Part shown: piece after piece, positions 53,079 through 60,358 of the stretch
Layout: each line of letters starts with the position of its first letter
Numbering within the stretch: the first letter of the stretch is position 1
Source of the DNA: an uncultured Eggerthellaceae bacterium
Lineage (GTDB): Bacteria; Actinomycetota; Coriobacteriia; Coriobacteriales; Eggerthellaceae
NCBI GenBank assembly: GCA_910588985.1
Contig: CAJURO010000008.1
Span: 15,020-79,019 of the forward strand
Reading direction: 5' to 3'
Length of the DNA stretch: 64,000 bases
The notes under the pieces: generated by a model
What the model saw: only the letters and a program-made list of their open reading frames with translations
Told to the model about the DNA's origin: nothing
The model's database searches: none
Translations under genes and position numbers: made by a program

Positions 53079-53938
53079 CAACGAAGCTCACCTCTTCTCT
53101 TGATCGCGTTGAACAGCGCGCTGATCAGCAGAATGAAGACGAAGAGGACCACGCCCGTCGCGATGAGCGCCCCACGATGCAGATCAGCAGCGTAGCCCAT
53201 CTCGAGAACGATGTTCGCCGTCATCGTGCGCACGCCTTCGAAGAGAGAGTCTGGGATGACAGGCTGGTTGCCAGCCACCATCACCACCGCCATGGTCTCG
53301 CCGATAGCGCGCCCAACACCGAGCACGACAGCGGCCATGATCCCAGAGAAGGCGGCTGGGACAAGAACGCTGAACACAGCTCTTTCGTGAGTGGCACCTA
53401 ACGCCAGCGCTCCTTCGTAATAGCTCTTCGGAACAGCATCAAGCGCGTTCTTCGAGACCGTTATGATGGTCGGCAATATCATGATCCCGAGGATCAAAGC
53501 AGCCGCAAGGAGAGAAAGACCGCGCCCTGGCATCGTCGATCTTATGAAGGGAACAATGATCATGAGGCCAAAGAAGCCATAGACGACCGAAGGGATTCCC
53601 GCTAACAGCTCTACGCCAGGGCGCACAACAGAGGCGATCCTCCTGCTTGCGAAGCGAGAGAGAAAGAGAGCGGTCAGTATACCTGCGGGAACTCCAACGA
53701 TAATAGCCCCTGCTGTCACATAGATGCTCCCCACGATCATGGGGAAGATGCCATACAGATCGCTTCCCGGCTTCCATGTGGTTCCAAAGAGGAATTCGGG
53801 GATCCCGATCTCGATCATGGCAGGCAAGCCATTCACTGCAAGGAATATGCATATCAACGCTACCGCTAAGATGGAGACAGCCGCAGCAAAGGCAAAAAGG
53901 ACCTTTGCTGCGCTCTCCTTGTTCGCAAGCTTTGACAT
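53078..53938 (-). CDS. pstC: Phosphate ABC importer permease PstC
   Basis: Partner permease of 286 residues with about six hydrophobic segments. PstC marks include FLFGTTWKPGSDLYGIFPMIVGS, GIPSVVYGFFGL and LDAVPKSYYEGALALGATHER. It starts 4 bp after pstS. Confidence 0.95.
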   Translation of the reverse strand: MSKLANKESAAKVLFAFAAAVSILAVALICIFLAVNGLPAMIEIGIPEFLFGTTWKPGSDLYGIFPMIVGSIYVTAGAIIVGVPAGILTALFLSRFASRRIASVVRPGVELLAGIPSVVYGFFGLMIIVPFIRSTMPGRGLSLLAAALILGIMILPTIITVSKNALDAVPKSYYEGALALGATHERAVFSVLVPAAFSGIMAAVVLGVGRAIGETMAVVMVAGNQPVIPDSLFEGVRTMTANIVLEMGYAADLHRGALIATGVVLFVFILLISALFNAIKRRGELR

Positions 53939-53941
53939 GCG

Positions 53942-54862
53942 CTAGCCGATCACTTCTGCCCAGCTGACCGTATCGCCTGAGAAGATGCTGCGCACCTGCT
54001 CGCTCGTAAGCTCATCGAGGGCGAAAGCGGGGGCAACGATCACGGCGATCCCATCCTTTGCGATGGCAGTTGCCGAGACTCCCGAGGAAAGCTCTGAGTC
54101 CTTGAGGTCGCGGGACGCCATGCCGATATCACAGGTACCATCTATAGCCATGTTCACACCAGTGGTCGAGTCAGACTGTTGCACCTCTATCGTCACGTCT
54201 GGGTTGAGGGCTTTATATGCTTCTGCCAGCTTTTCCATCACCGGAGTGACAGATGAGGATCCCGCCACCACTACTTTTCCAGATGAGCCAGAAGGTGCGT
54301 AGGAAGCGGCATTGTCGACGACGGTGACATAGCCGTTGTCTTCGACTATGGCCTGGCCATCGGCGCTTGAAATGAAGCCGATGAAGTCCTGCGCAGGAGC
54401 GCTCAAGGACTCAGGGGTGACGATGTTGAAGGATCGGGAGATCTTGTAGTCGCCGTTCTTCACGTTCTCAGGCGTTGCCTCAACGCCGTCGATGGAAAGC
54501 GCTTTGACGGTATCATTGAGCGAACCGAGCGAGATATATCCGATGCCTGCAGGATCGTTCGCAACTGAGCTCATCATCACTGAGGTCGAATTGGTGATCG
54601 CTGCGCTTTGCGTCGTCGTGTCAACCTTATTGCCCTTCGCATCCTTCTCTTCTAGACCGAAGAGCTCTACGAATGCTCCTCGGGTACCAGAGCCGTCTTC
54701 GCGAGAATATACCGATATCTCACTTTCCCCGCTAAGGCCTGAGCTGCTATCAGCAGATGATTGCGCATTGCTCCCTGCACATCCGAGCAAGCCCAGCAAT
54801 CCAAATAGGCAGAGAGCTGAAACGGCGATCGAAAGACCCTTCTTCATAAGACCCGTGTACAT
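53942..54862 (-). CDS. pstS: Phosphate-binding lipoprotein PstS
   Basis: Periplasm-facing phosphate-binding lipoprotein of 306 residues. A signal peptide ends in LGLLGC as lipobox. Phosphate-binding regions SVYSREDGSGTRGAFVELFG and VVAGSSSVTPVMEKLAEAY are visible. The start ATG 54862 has AAAGGAA upstream; a longer frame further upstream is not needed. It heads the pst operon, with a putative Pho box about 95 bp upstream. Confidence 0.94.
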   Translation of the reverse strand: MYTGLMKKGLSIAVSALCLFGLLGLLGCAGSNAQSSADSSSGLSGESEISVYSREDGSGTRGAFVELFGLEEKDAKGNKVDTTTQSAAITNSTSVMMSSVANDPAGIGYISLGSLNDTVKALSIDGVEATPENVKNGDYKISRSFNIVTPESLSAPAQDFIGFISSADGQAIVEDNGYVTVVDNAASYAPSGSSGKVVVAGSSSVTPVMEKLAEAYKALNPDVTIEVQQSDSTTGVNMAIDGTCDIGMASRDLKDSELSSGVSATAIAKDGIAVIVAPAFALDELTSEQVRSIFSGDTVSWAEVIG

Positions 54863-54955
54863 TGCATTCCTTTCTTTCCTTTTCCTTGTTTGGTAAACCG
54901 TGAGATCAAGCTCAGGAAAAGGATGACAAGCGCTCATCAAGAAAACGTCAGAGAA

Positions 54956-54974
54956 TTGCAAAGACATTGCAAAG
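54956..54974 (-). promoter_or_regulatory. Putative PhoB box upstream of pstS
   Basis: Two TTGCAAAG words start exactly 11 bp apart (54956 and 54967); read on the pstS strand they are CTTTGCAA repeats, and weaker 11-bp-spaced CT-rich units continue toward pstS. An 11-bp direct-repeat period is the known binding mode of PhoB/PhoP proteins. The divergent DUF1847 gene could be affected too. Confidence 0.55.
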
Positions 54975-55057
54975 GATCAAGAAGCAGTGGCCGTCCTCTG
55001 CGAATGGGAGGAGCGGGACTATACTGGGAGCAAGACCGCTATGCAAGGAGAGTTGCT

Positions 55058-55720
55058 ATGGAATCGAAGCTTAAATGCATGAGCTGCGGCACTACCGCAT
55101 GTGAGTTCACCGAACGAGAAGCACCGAGCTTCTGCGCGCAAAGCGCGATCTCGACCGAGCTGCACGATGAGGCTCGGCGTCTCTACGCACTGCCCGAGAA
55201 CCACGCCATCATGCAGGCAGCTGCGAAGGTGAGCGAAGACACCGCCAACTCAACGCGCGTGCAAGACACCATCAAGTTCGCCAACCTTGTCGGAGCCAAG
55301 CACATCGGCATCGCATCATGCACCATCATGTTGCATGAGACGCGCACATTGGCGAAGCTGCTCGAGCAGGCAGGCTTTCATGTTGAGACGGTCGGGTGCA
55401 AGCTTGAGGGCAATCGGCGTGCAGACCTCGACCTTGAACCCGTCGAGGATGGCGAAGGGAGCGTGGTCTGCAATCCCATCGTGCAAGCGCTCCTGCTCAA
55501 TGAGATCAAGACAGACCTGAACATCCTCATGGGCATCTGCGTGGGTCACGATGCTCTCTTCTGCAAATACTCCACCGCACCTGTCACCACGTTCACGACG
55601 AAGGACTTCCTCACGGGCAACAACCCGTGCGCGGTGCTGTACACGGCACAATCCTGCTACCGAAAGAAGCTGCAAAGGACCGCGGAAGAATGGCATGTGC
55701 CTGACTCCCAAACCTCGTAG
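55058..55720 (+). CDS. DUF1847 metal-binding protein
   Basis: A 220-residue protein of the DUF1847 family. Cysteines are abundant: CMSCGTTAC near the N-terminus, CAQS, GIASCTIM, CVGHDALFCKYS and AQSCYRKK, suggesting a metal or cluster site. AAGGAG lies seven bases before ATG 55058. TATACT (55020-55025) could be its -10 box. It is divergent from the pst operon. The function is unknown. Confidence 0.85.
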   Translation: MESKLKCMSCGTTACEFTEREAPSFCAQSAISTELHDEARRLYALPENHAIMQAAAKVSEDTANSTRVQDTIKFANLVGAKHIGIASCTIMLHETRTLAKLLEQAGFHVETVGCKLEGNRRADLDLEPVEDGEGSVVCNPIVQALLLNEIKTDLNILMGICVGHDALFCKYSTAPVTTFTTKDFLTGNNPCAVLYTAQSCYRKKLQRTAEEWHVPDSQTS

Positions 55721-55741
55721 GCTCATCTTCTTGAGGCGATG

Positions 55742-55833
55742 GTGAATAATCTAAATGATTATTCACGGATAACCCATTTTGTTTAGACATAATGGTGATA
55801 TATATTATTTATATTTCATGATTGAATAATCAT
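55742..55833 (+). promoter_or_regulatory. AT-rich promoter flanked by two related palindromes
   Basis: Palindrome 1 is GTGAATAATC-TAAAT-GATTATTCAC (55742-55766). Palindrome 2 is ATGATT-GAAT-AATCAT (55818-55833); both contain GAATAATC. Between them TTGTTT (55779-55784), 18 bases, and TATTAT (55803-55808) form a promoter. The downstream gene is a winged-helix protein, so autoregulation is likely. The 189-bp gap has no gene. Confidence 0.55.
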
Positions 55834-55909
55834 AGTGATGCTATTAGGATAATCCGGGCACATAAGCAACTGATCCCATAGCATCAATATGGATGAAAGG
55901 AAACACGGT

Positions 55910-56404
55910 ATGTCAAAGGAAAAATGCACCCTGACGCACCTCGAGATCGCTGCGAAAGCAGCCAATCGTGCCTATCACAAGAATGGTCCCAAAAGCTACC
56001 GCAAAGGCCAAGGCGCATTGCTGAAGGTTCTGCACAAGGCAGGCGGAAGCGCCACTCGTGACGAGCTGATCGATCGCCTTGGGTTTGACCGTCGCGAACT
56101 GAAGCATGTTGTCCGCAAAGCTCAGCGCAATGGCTACGTTACCATGGAGAACCTTGATAGCAAGGGCTACAAGGTCGCGCTCTCCTCTGAGGGAGACGCT
56201 CTCGCCGAAAAGCGTTGCGCCGCCCAGACAAAAGCCGCTCAAGATATCCTCTCGTGCTTGAGCGAGGATGAGGTTGCACAGCTTGATGCGTTGCTCGTGA
56301 AGATCGCTGACTCGTGCGGAAAGGACAAGAGTTCCTGCAAGCACAAGGTAAACCATAAGCATCGCAAGCACTCTCATGGGAAGAGATGCCGCTGCAAGCA
56401 CTAG
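55910..56404 (+). CDS. Winged-helix regulator with His/Cys-rich tail
   Basis: A 164-residue protein. The centre (~30-90; GALLKVLHKAGGSATRDELI, LGFDRRELKHVV, GYVTMENLDSKGYKVALS) reads as a MarR-like winged helix. The last ~25 residues carry many His, Lys and Cys (HKHRKHSHGKRCRCKH) and may bind a metal or nucleic acid. AAAGGAA lies before ATG 55910. It sits under palindromic operators and ends at a strong terminator. The exact family is not certain. Confidence 0.75.
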   Translation: MSKEKCTLTHLEIAAKAANRAYHKNGPKSYRKGQGALLKVLHKAGGSATRDELIDRLGFDRRELKHVVRKAQRNGYVTMENLDSKGYKVALSSEGDALAEKRCAAQTKAAQDILSCLSEDEVAQLDALLVKIADSCGKDKSSCKHKVNHKHRKHSHGKRCRCKH

Positions 56405-56435
56405 TCTTCTCGCAGATCGAAAACATGCAACCACT

Positions 56436-56465
56436 GAAAAGAGGCCGCCTAAGCGGTCTCTTTTC
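56436..56465 (+). terminator. Terminator of the winged-helix gene
   Basis: GAAAAGAGGCCGC pairs with GCGGTCTCTTTTC around CTAA (13 bp, one G-U). Confidence 0.85.
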
Positions 56466-56469
56466 ATGA

Positions 56470-56545
56470 AGGCTCTGTTAACCCAGATTGGACACACAAT
56501 GGATTGCCATATGATGATGAAAGCCTCGCCGCGTCGTCGCTTCGA
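56470..56545. repeat. Half copy of the palindrome (copy E)
   Basis: Left half only: AGGCTCTGTTAACCCAG at the end, CATATGATGATGAAAG inner stem, and loop CTCGCCGCGTCGTCGCTTCGA. It stops at the same central TTCGA word at which copy D breaks. Beyond it lies the GntR promoter. Arm and loop orientation are as in copies B and C. Confidence 0.8.
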
Positions 56546-56607
56546 ATTGTTCTATTTGACATATTACATTTATCCTCTTAAAATGATCTATGTCTAATAG
56601 AACAATT
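56545..56607 (+). promoter_or_regulatory. gntR promoter flanked by a 12-bp inverted repeat
   Basis: AATTGTTCTATT (56545-56556) and AATAGAACAATT (56596-56607) are perfect inverted repeats 39 bp apart. Between them lie TTGACA (56556-56561), 17 bases, and TAAAAT (56579-56584), close to consensus. The half sites flank the core promoter and the predicted start, suiting a repressor loop or dimer-of-dimers, probably the GntR protein itself. Confidence 0.75.
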
Positions 56608-56630
56608 AGACAAGAACCGAGGCGCCAACC

Positions 56631-57146
56631 ATGATCATCTCCATAGACGGTTGCTCGACAGAACCGCTGTACAAGCAGATACACGACCAGGTCATCGCTG
56701 GTATCGCCACAGGAGAGCTGGAGCCAGGCATGTCGCTTCCCTCAGTGCGATCGCTCGCGAGCGATCTGGGCATCAACCTCCATACGGTGAACAAAGCATA
56801 TGCAGTCCTTCGGGATGAGGGATACGTCCAGATGCGCGGACGTGCTGGTGCGGTCATCAGCGAACCGAGCGATGCCTCGCGCGCTGACAAGAACCGCAAG
56901 TCACTGGAAGAGATGGAGGGCGATCTGTTCAAGCTGGCGCTCACGTATCGAGCATGCGGCGGTACGCGTGGGCAATTCCTCGAATGCGCTGCTACCCAAG
57001 CTGCCCGTGCCTATGGTGCCGTCGGAATAGATAAGAGCGATACTCCGACCAAGCGCTCGAAGAAAGATCCTGCTCGCCTATCGGGGAAGATCGCAGAGCG
57101 CAGCGCACGCAGTCGTTCTACCGATCCTTCTGCGCAAGGAGCGTGA
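56631..57146 (+). CDS. GntR-family (YtrA-type) regulator
   Basis: A 171-residue regulator. The N-terminal winged helix (~1-75: STEPLYKQIHDQVIAGIATG, SLPSVRSLASDLGINLHTV, YAVLRDEGYVQMRGRAGAVI) is classic YtrA-type. The tail (~100-171) is basic and longer than usual. It overlaps nothing but is followed at once by a second copy of its own wing-coding sequence. Targets are unknown; ABC transporter or DUF1648 membrane genes are typical partners and a broken one follows. Confidence 0.88.
   Translation: MIISIDGCSTEPLYKQIHDQVIAGIATGELEPGMSLPSVRSLASDLGINLHTVNKAYAVLRDEGYVQMRGRAGAVISEPSDASRADKNRKSLEEMEGDLFKLALTYRACGGTRGQFLECAATQAARAYGAVGIDKSDTPTKRSKKDPARLSGKIAERSARSRSTDPSAQGA
56800..56858 (+). repeat. 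59-bp direct repeat, first unit (within gntR)
   Basis: Encodes AVLRDEGYVQMRGRAGAVI. It is identical over 59 bp to 57151-57209, 351 bp downstream. Confidence 0.95.
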
Positions 57147-57476
57147 GAGGATGCAGTCCTTCGGGATGAGGGATACGTCCAGATGCGCGGACGTGCTGGT
57201 GCGGTCATCGGTTATCCGCTCATGCCTGAACGCTTCGCTACCAACATAGATTTGTCGGGTCAGGTGAGCCGTTGGGTGGAGAAGACGCCGCTCACCGCTG
57301 CGTTCCCTGCCCTGACTGTCATGTTCTTGGATGCCTGCTTCGCCTTCTCGCACTGGAGCATCCTGCGCTCGAAGAAGGGTATCGATGCCGCACGCCCTGC
57401 GGCAAGCGCCTGGGCGATCATCATCGGCTTCACAGCTGTGACTGTCGGATTCATCGTCTTCTCGCTTTGCATGTAA
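57147..57476 (+). pseudogene. GntR fragment fused to the end of a DUF1648-like membrane protein
   Basis: Starting right after the gntR stop, the frame reads AVLRDEGYVQMRGRAGAVI, a perfect copy of the gntR wing (57151-57209). It then continues into a short DUF1648-like piece (MPERFATNIDLSGQVSRWVEK) and two hydrophobic helices (ALTVMFLDACFAFSHWSIL; AIIIGFTAVTVGFIVFSL). It has no promoter or normal N-terminus. I infer an old gntR-DUF1648 gene pair collapsed by recombination between repeated gntR sequences. An internal ATG (57183) could still start a 97-residue protein. Confidence 0.65.
57151..57209 (+). repeat. 59-bp direct repeat, second unit
   Basis: Perfect duplicate of 56800-56858 in the same reading phase as the GntR protein, located beyond the gntR stop. 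Confidence 0.95.
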
Positions 57477-57552
57477 ACGACCTCTCTGTGCTGTTCTTAC
57501 CAGCAGTCTCAAGGCAGAGGACGAACTCTATCATCTAACATTACACTACTGC

Positions 57553-58956
57553 TCAGGCTGAAGGCGACTCGATCGGGTAGGAACCCGTGAAGCACGCCTC
57601 GCACCAGCCTGCGTGAGTGGCACCACCCACAGCTTCGCGCAGGCCATCCAGCGAGATGAAGGCAAGCGAGTCGCAGTCGATCCAAGCACGCATCTCTTCG
57701 ACAGAGCGCTCGGCAGCGAGCAGTTGGTCACGGGTAGCGGTATCTATGCCGTAAAAGCAAGGCCAGCGCACCTCAGGGCTCACGATGCGCAGATGCACCT
57801 CTGCCGCTCCTGCGTCGCGCAGCATAGCAACCAGTTGGCGGCTCGTGTTTCCGCGTACGATGCTGTCATCGATGACCACAAGCCGCTTGCCTGCGATAAC
57901 GCTGGGAAGTGGGTTGAGCTTCAGTTTGATGCCGCGCTGGCGCATAGCTTGGGTGGGCTGGATGAACGTGCGCCCGACATAGTGATTCTTCACGATGCCG
58001 AAAGCATAGGGCATGCCGCTCGCCTCGGCATAGCCTACGGCTGCCGGCGTCCCAGAATCGGGCACGCCAAGCACCAGGTCAGCCTCGACTGGCGCCTCTT
58101 GCGAAAGGATGGCTCCCATGGCACGACGCGCCTGGTAGACGCTCTGACCATCGATGATGCTGTCGGGTCGGGCGAAGTACACGTACTCGAAGATGCACGA
58201 TGCGCGCGGGGGCAGTGCGGTAGCAACCTCCGAAGACAGGCCATCTGCGTCAAGGCGCACCACTTCCCCTGGCTCAACATCACGCACGAAGATGGCGCCA
58301 GCAATGTCAAGCCCGCACGTCTCCGAGGAGACGACCCAGCCGCCCTGCGGCAACCGCCCAAGCGAAAGCGGCCGCATGCCTCGTGGATCGCGAAATGCGT
58401 AAAGAGCATCTGGCGTAGCAAGGACCATGGCGTATGCCCCTTCCATCTGCTCCATGGCACGCCTGATGCCGCCGCGCACCGAGTCACAGCGACACGCTTC
58501 TTGCGCGATGAGCCGCGCTGCCACCTCTGTGTCGGTACCAGACGCGAACGTGGCGCCTTGTGCCTCAAGGGCAATCCGTATGGCGTCGGTCCCAAGCAGC
58601 GTGCCATTGTGAGCAAGTGCTATGCGAACATTCCCAACTGAGCAAAGATGAGGCTGAGCCGCATCGCGCGAGGACGCCCGCCCACTTGTGGAATAGCGCA
58701 CATGTCCGACCGCAAGACAGCCCGCAAGGCTGTCCATGATGTCATCGTCGAACACTTGCGTCACAAGGCCAATATCCTTGTGACAAACAAGCCGCACTCC
58801 GTCACTGGTAGCAATGCCCGCACTCTCCTGCCCTCGATGCTGAAGCGCCTGCAATCCATAACCAGTCAGGCGCGCCACGTCCTCACCAGGCGCATAGACG
58901 CCAAACACCCCGCATGCCTCTTCCATGGCATCACCTGCTTCTCGGACGGCATCCAT
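57553..58956 (-). CDS. purF: Amidophosphoribosyltransferase
   Basis: First committed step of purine synthesis: transfers glutamine amide to PRPP. The start is ATG 58956 with GAGGAGGG upstream, giving 467 residues and a 14-residue propeptide before the catalytic Cys15 (EEACGVFGV). Other marks are LQHRGQESAGIA, the class II GATase GHVRYSTSG, and the PRPP loop VIDDSIVRGNTSRQL. Late cysteines (C-terminal CEACF) could bind an Fe-S cluster as in the B. subtilis enzyme. It is divergent from the glutamate synthase genes. Confidence 0.95.
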   Translation of the reverse strand: MDAVREAGDAMEEACGVFGVYAPGEDVARLTGYGLQALQHRGQESAGIATSDGVRLVCHKDIGLVTQVFDDDIMDSLAGCLAVGHVRYSTSGRASSRDAAQPHLCSVGNVRIALAHNGTLLGTDAIRIALEAQGATFASGTDTEVAARLIAQEACRCDSVRGGIRRAMEQMEGAYAMVLATPDALYAFRDPRGMRPLSLGRLPQGGWVVSSETCGLDIAGAIFVRDVEPGEVVRLDADGLSSEVATALPPRASCIFEYVYFARPDSIIDGQSVYQARRAMGAILSQEAPVEADLVLGVPDSGTPAAVGYAEASGMPYAFGIVKNHYVGRTFIQPTQAMRQRGIKLKLNPLPSVIAGKRLVVIDDSIVRGNTSRQLVAMLRDAGAAEVHLRIVSPEVRWPCFYGIDTATRDQLLAAERSVEEMRAWIDCDSLAFISLDGLREAVGGATHAGWCEACFTGSYPIESPSA

Positions 58957-59053
58957 GGGCAGCCCTCCTCTTCCCCATCCGTCTTTGGCTATGCGGTCAT
59001 GGTAGTTCAGTCGACCGCATGCCAATGCAACGCATCCCTGTGGAAATGTGTTG

Positions 59054-59085
59054 GAAACAATACCTATACGCGCTAGAAACAATAC
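59054..59085. promoter_or_regulatory. Direct repeats in the purF-glutamate synthase gap
   Basis: GAAACAATAC occurs at 59054-59063 and 59076-59085, exactly 22 bp (two helical turns) apart, between divergent purF and the glutamate synthase set. It may be a regulator binding site for nitrogen or purine control; no known consensus matches well. Confidence 0.45.
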
Positions 59086-59155
59086 AGACGCTTTGTCGCA
59101 ATACTCTCCTCGTAGTATGGGTTCAAAAGATGAATACTGCACACAAGGAGTCCTC

Positions 59156-60355
59156 ATGGCACGCAAGACAATCCCTCGAGAAGGCGAAACGCGCATCCCA
59201 TCGGGCTGCGCTATTGCTGGCATCATCGATCGGAGCGGTCAGCGCCACGATGGCACCGCCATCCTCGAGTCGATCGCGCTCATGCACGACCGCAGCAACG
59301 GGCTAGGCGGAGGCTTTGCTGCCTACGGCATCTATCCCGACTACGCTCAGCTCTACGCATTTCATATCATGTATGAGAACCGCGATGCACGTGCTGCCAC
59401 CGAAGCTTATCTGGAGCGATACTACCTCTGCGAGAAGCAGGAGCGCATACCCACCGAGGAACACCCAGCCATCAAGAACCCGCCCGACATCTGGCGCTAC
59501 TTCATGGCACCGCATCCCATGCGCTTAGCAGCAAGCGGCCTTGATGAGGCTGAGTACACCATGCAGCATGTGTTCCATATCAACAGCTCCATCCCTGGTG
59601 CCTTCGTTGCGTCATCAGGTAAGGACATGGGGGTGTTCAAAGGCGTGGGCTACCCAGAGGACATCGGCGCGTTCTACCGTATCGGCGATTATGATGCTTG
59701 GGCATGGACCGCACACGGACGCTTTCCCACCAACACACCAGGCTGGTGGGGTGGTGCGCATCCCTTCACGCTGTTGAACTGGTCGATCGTCCATAACGGC
59801 GAGATATCGAGCTACGATGCCAATCGGCGCTATGTGGAGCAGTTCGGCTATGACTGCGAGCTGCAAACCGACACCGAAGTGATCACCTACCTATTTGACC
59901 TGCTGGCACGCCGTCACGGCTTTTCGCAGCAAATGGCCGCACATATCATGGCGGCGCCATCATGGCGCGAAATAGACGCTATGGAACCCGATCGCGCCGC
60001 CTTCGAGACAGCGCTGCGCACTGTGTACGGCAGTGCATTGGTAAATGGACCCTTCTCAGTGATCCTCGGTTCAGAAGAGGGCTTGCTCGCACTGAACGAC
60101 CGTCTGAAACTACGTGCGCTGATGGCGGCAGAAAAGGGGTCGATGGTCTACCTAGCCAGCGAACAAGCAGCTATCGAAGCGGTATGCCCCGACGCTGAGA
60201 ACATGCATTCGATCGAAGGTGGAGTGCCTTTCGTGGTGCAGCGCGATGACGTGGCTCGGCGCAAGGCCGTTGAGGCCAGCGAGAACCGTGCTGTGCGCGA
60301 CTGGCCGCTTGAACATGAAGTAGGCGTACAGCCCCGTCGTCGCAGGGAGGTATAA
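59156..60355 (+). CDS. Glutamate synthase glutaminase subunit (class II GATase)
   Basis: Separate glutaminase subunit of an archaeal-type glutamate synthase, 399 residues. The catalytic Cys18 sits in SGCAIAGII after a 17-residue propeptide. GATase marks are AYGIYPDYAQLYAFHIMYEN, AHGRFPTNTPGWWGGAHPF, HNGEISSYDANRRY and QTDTEVITYLFD. AAGGAG lies five bases before ATG 59156; an in-frame start 108 bases upstream is unlikely. It starts an operon with the FMN and GXGXG subunits. Confidence 0.92.
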   Translation: MARKTIPREGETRIPSGCAIAGIIDRSGQRHDGTAILESIALMHDRSNGLGGGFAAYGIYPDYAQLYAFHIMYENRDARAATEAYLERYYLCEKQERIPTEEHPAIKNPPDIWRYFMAPHPMRLAASGLDEAEYTMQHVFHINSSIPGAFVASSGKDMGVFKGVGYPEDIGAFYRIGDYDAWAWTAHGRFPTNTPGWWGGAHPFTLLNWSIVHNGEISSYDANRRYVEQFGYDCELQTDTEVITYLFDLLARRHGFSQQMAAHIMAAPSWREIDAMEPDRAAFETALRTVYGSALVNGPFSVILGSEEGLLALNDRLKLRALMAAEKGSMVYLASEQAAIEAVCPDAENMHSIEGGVPFVVQRDDVARRKAVEASENRAVRDWPLEHEVGVQPRRRREV

Positions 60356-60358
60356 ACC

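Noticed and set aside
57183..57476. The 97-codon frame after gntR as an intact membrane-protein gene
   Set aside because: Its start lies inside a duplicated gntR segment, it has no ribosome site, and the DUF1648-like part is truncated, so it is listed as a relic.
59048..59155. Upstream start for the glutaminase subunit
   Set aside because: It would cover the control region with the direct repeats and give an over-long propeptide; ATG 59156 has an ideal ribosome site.
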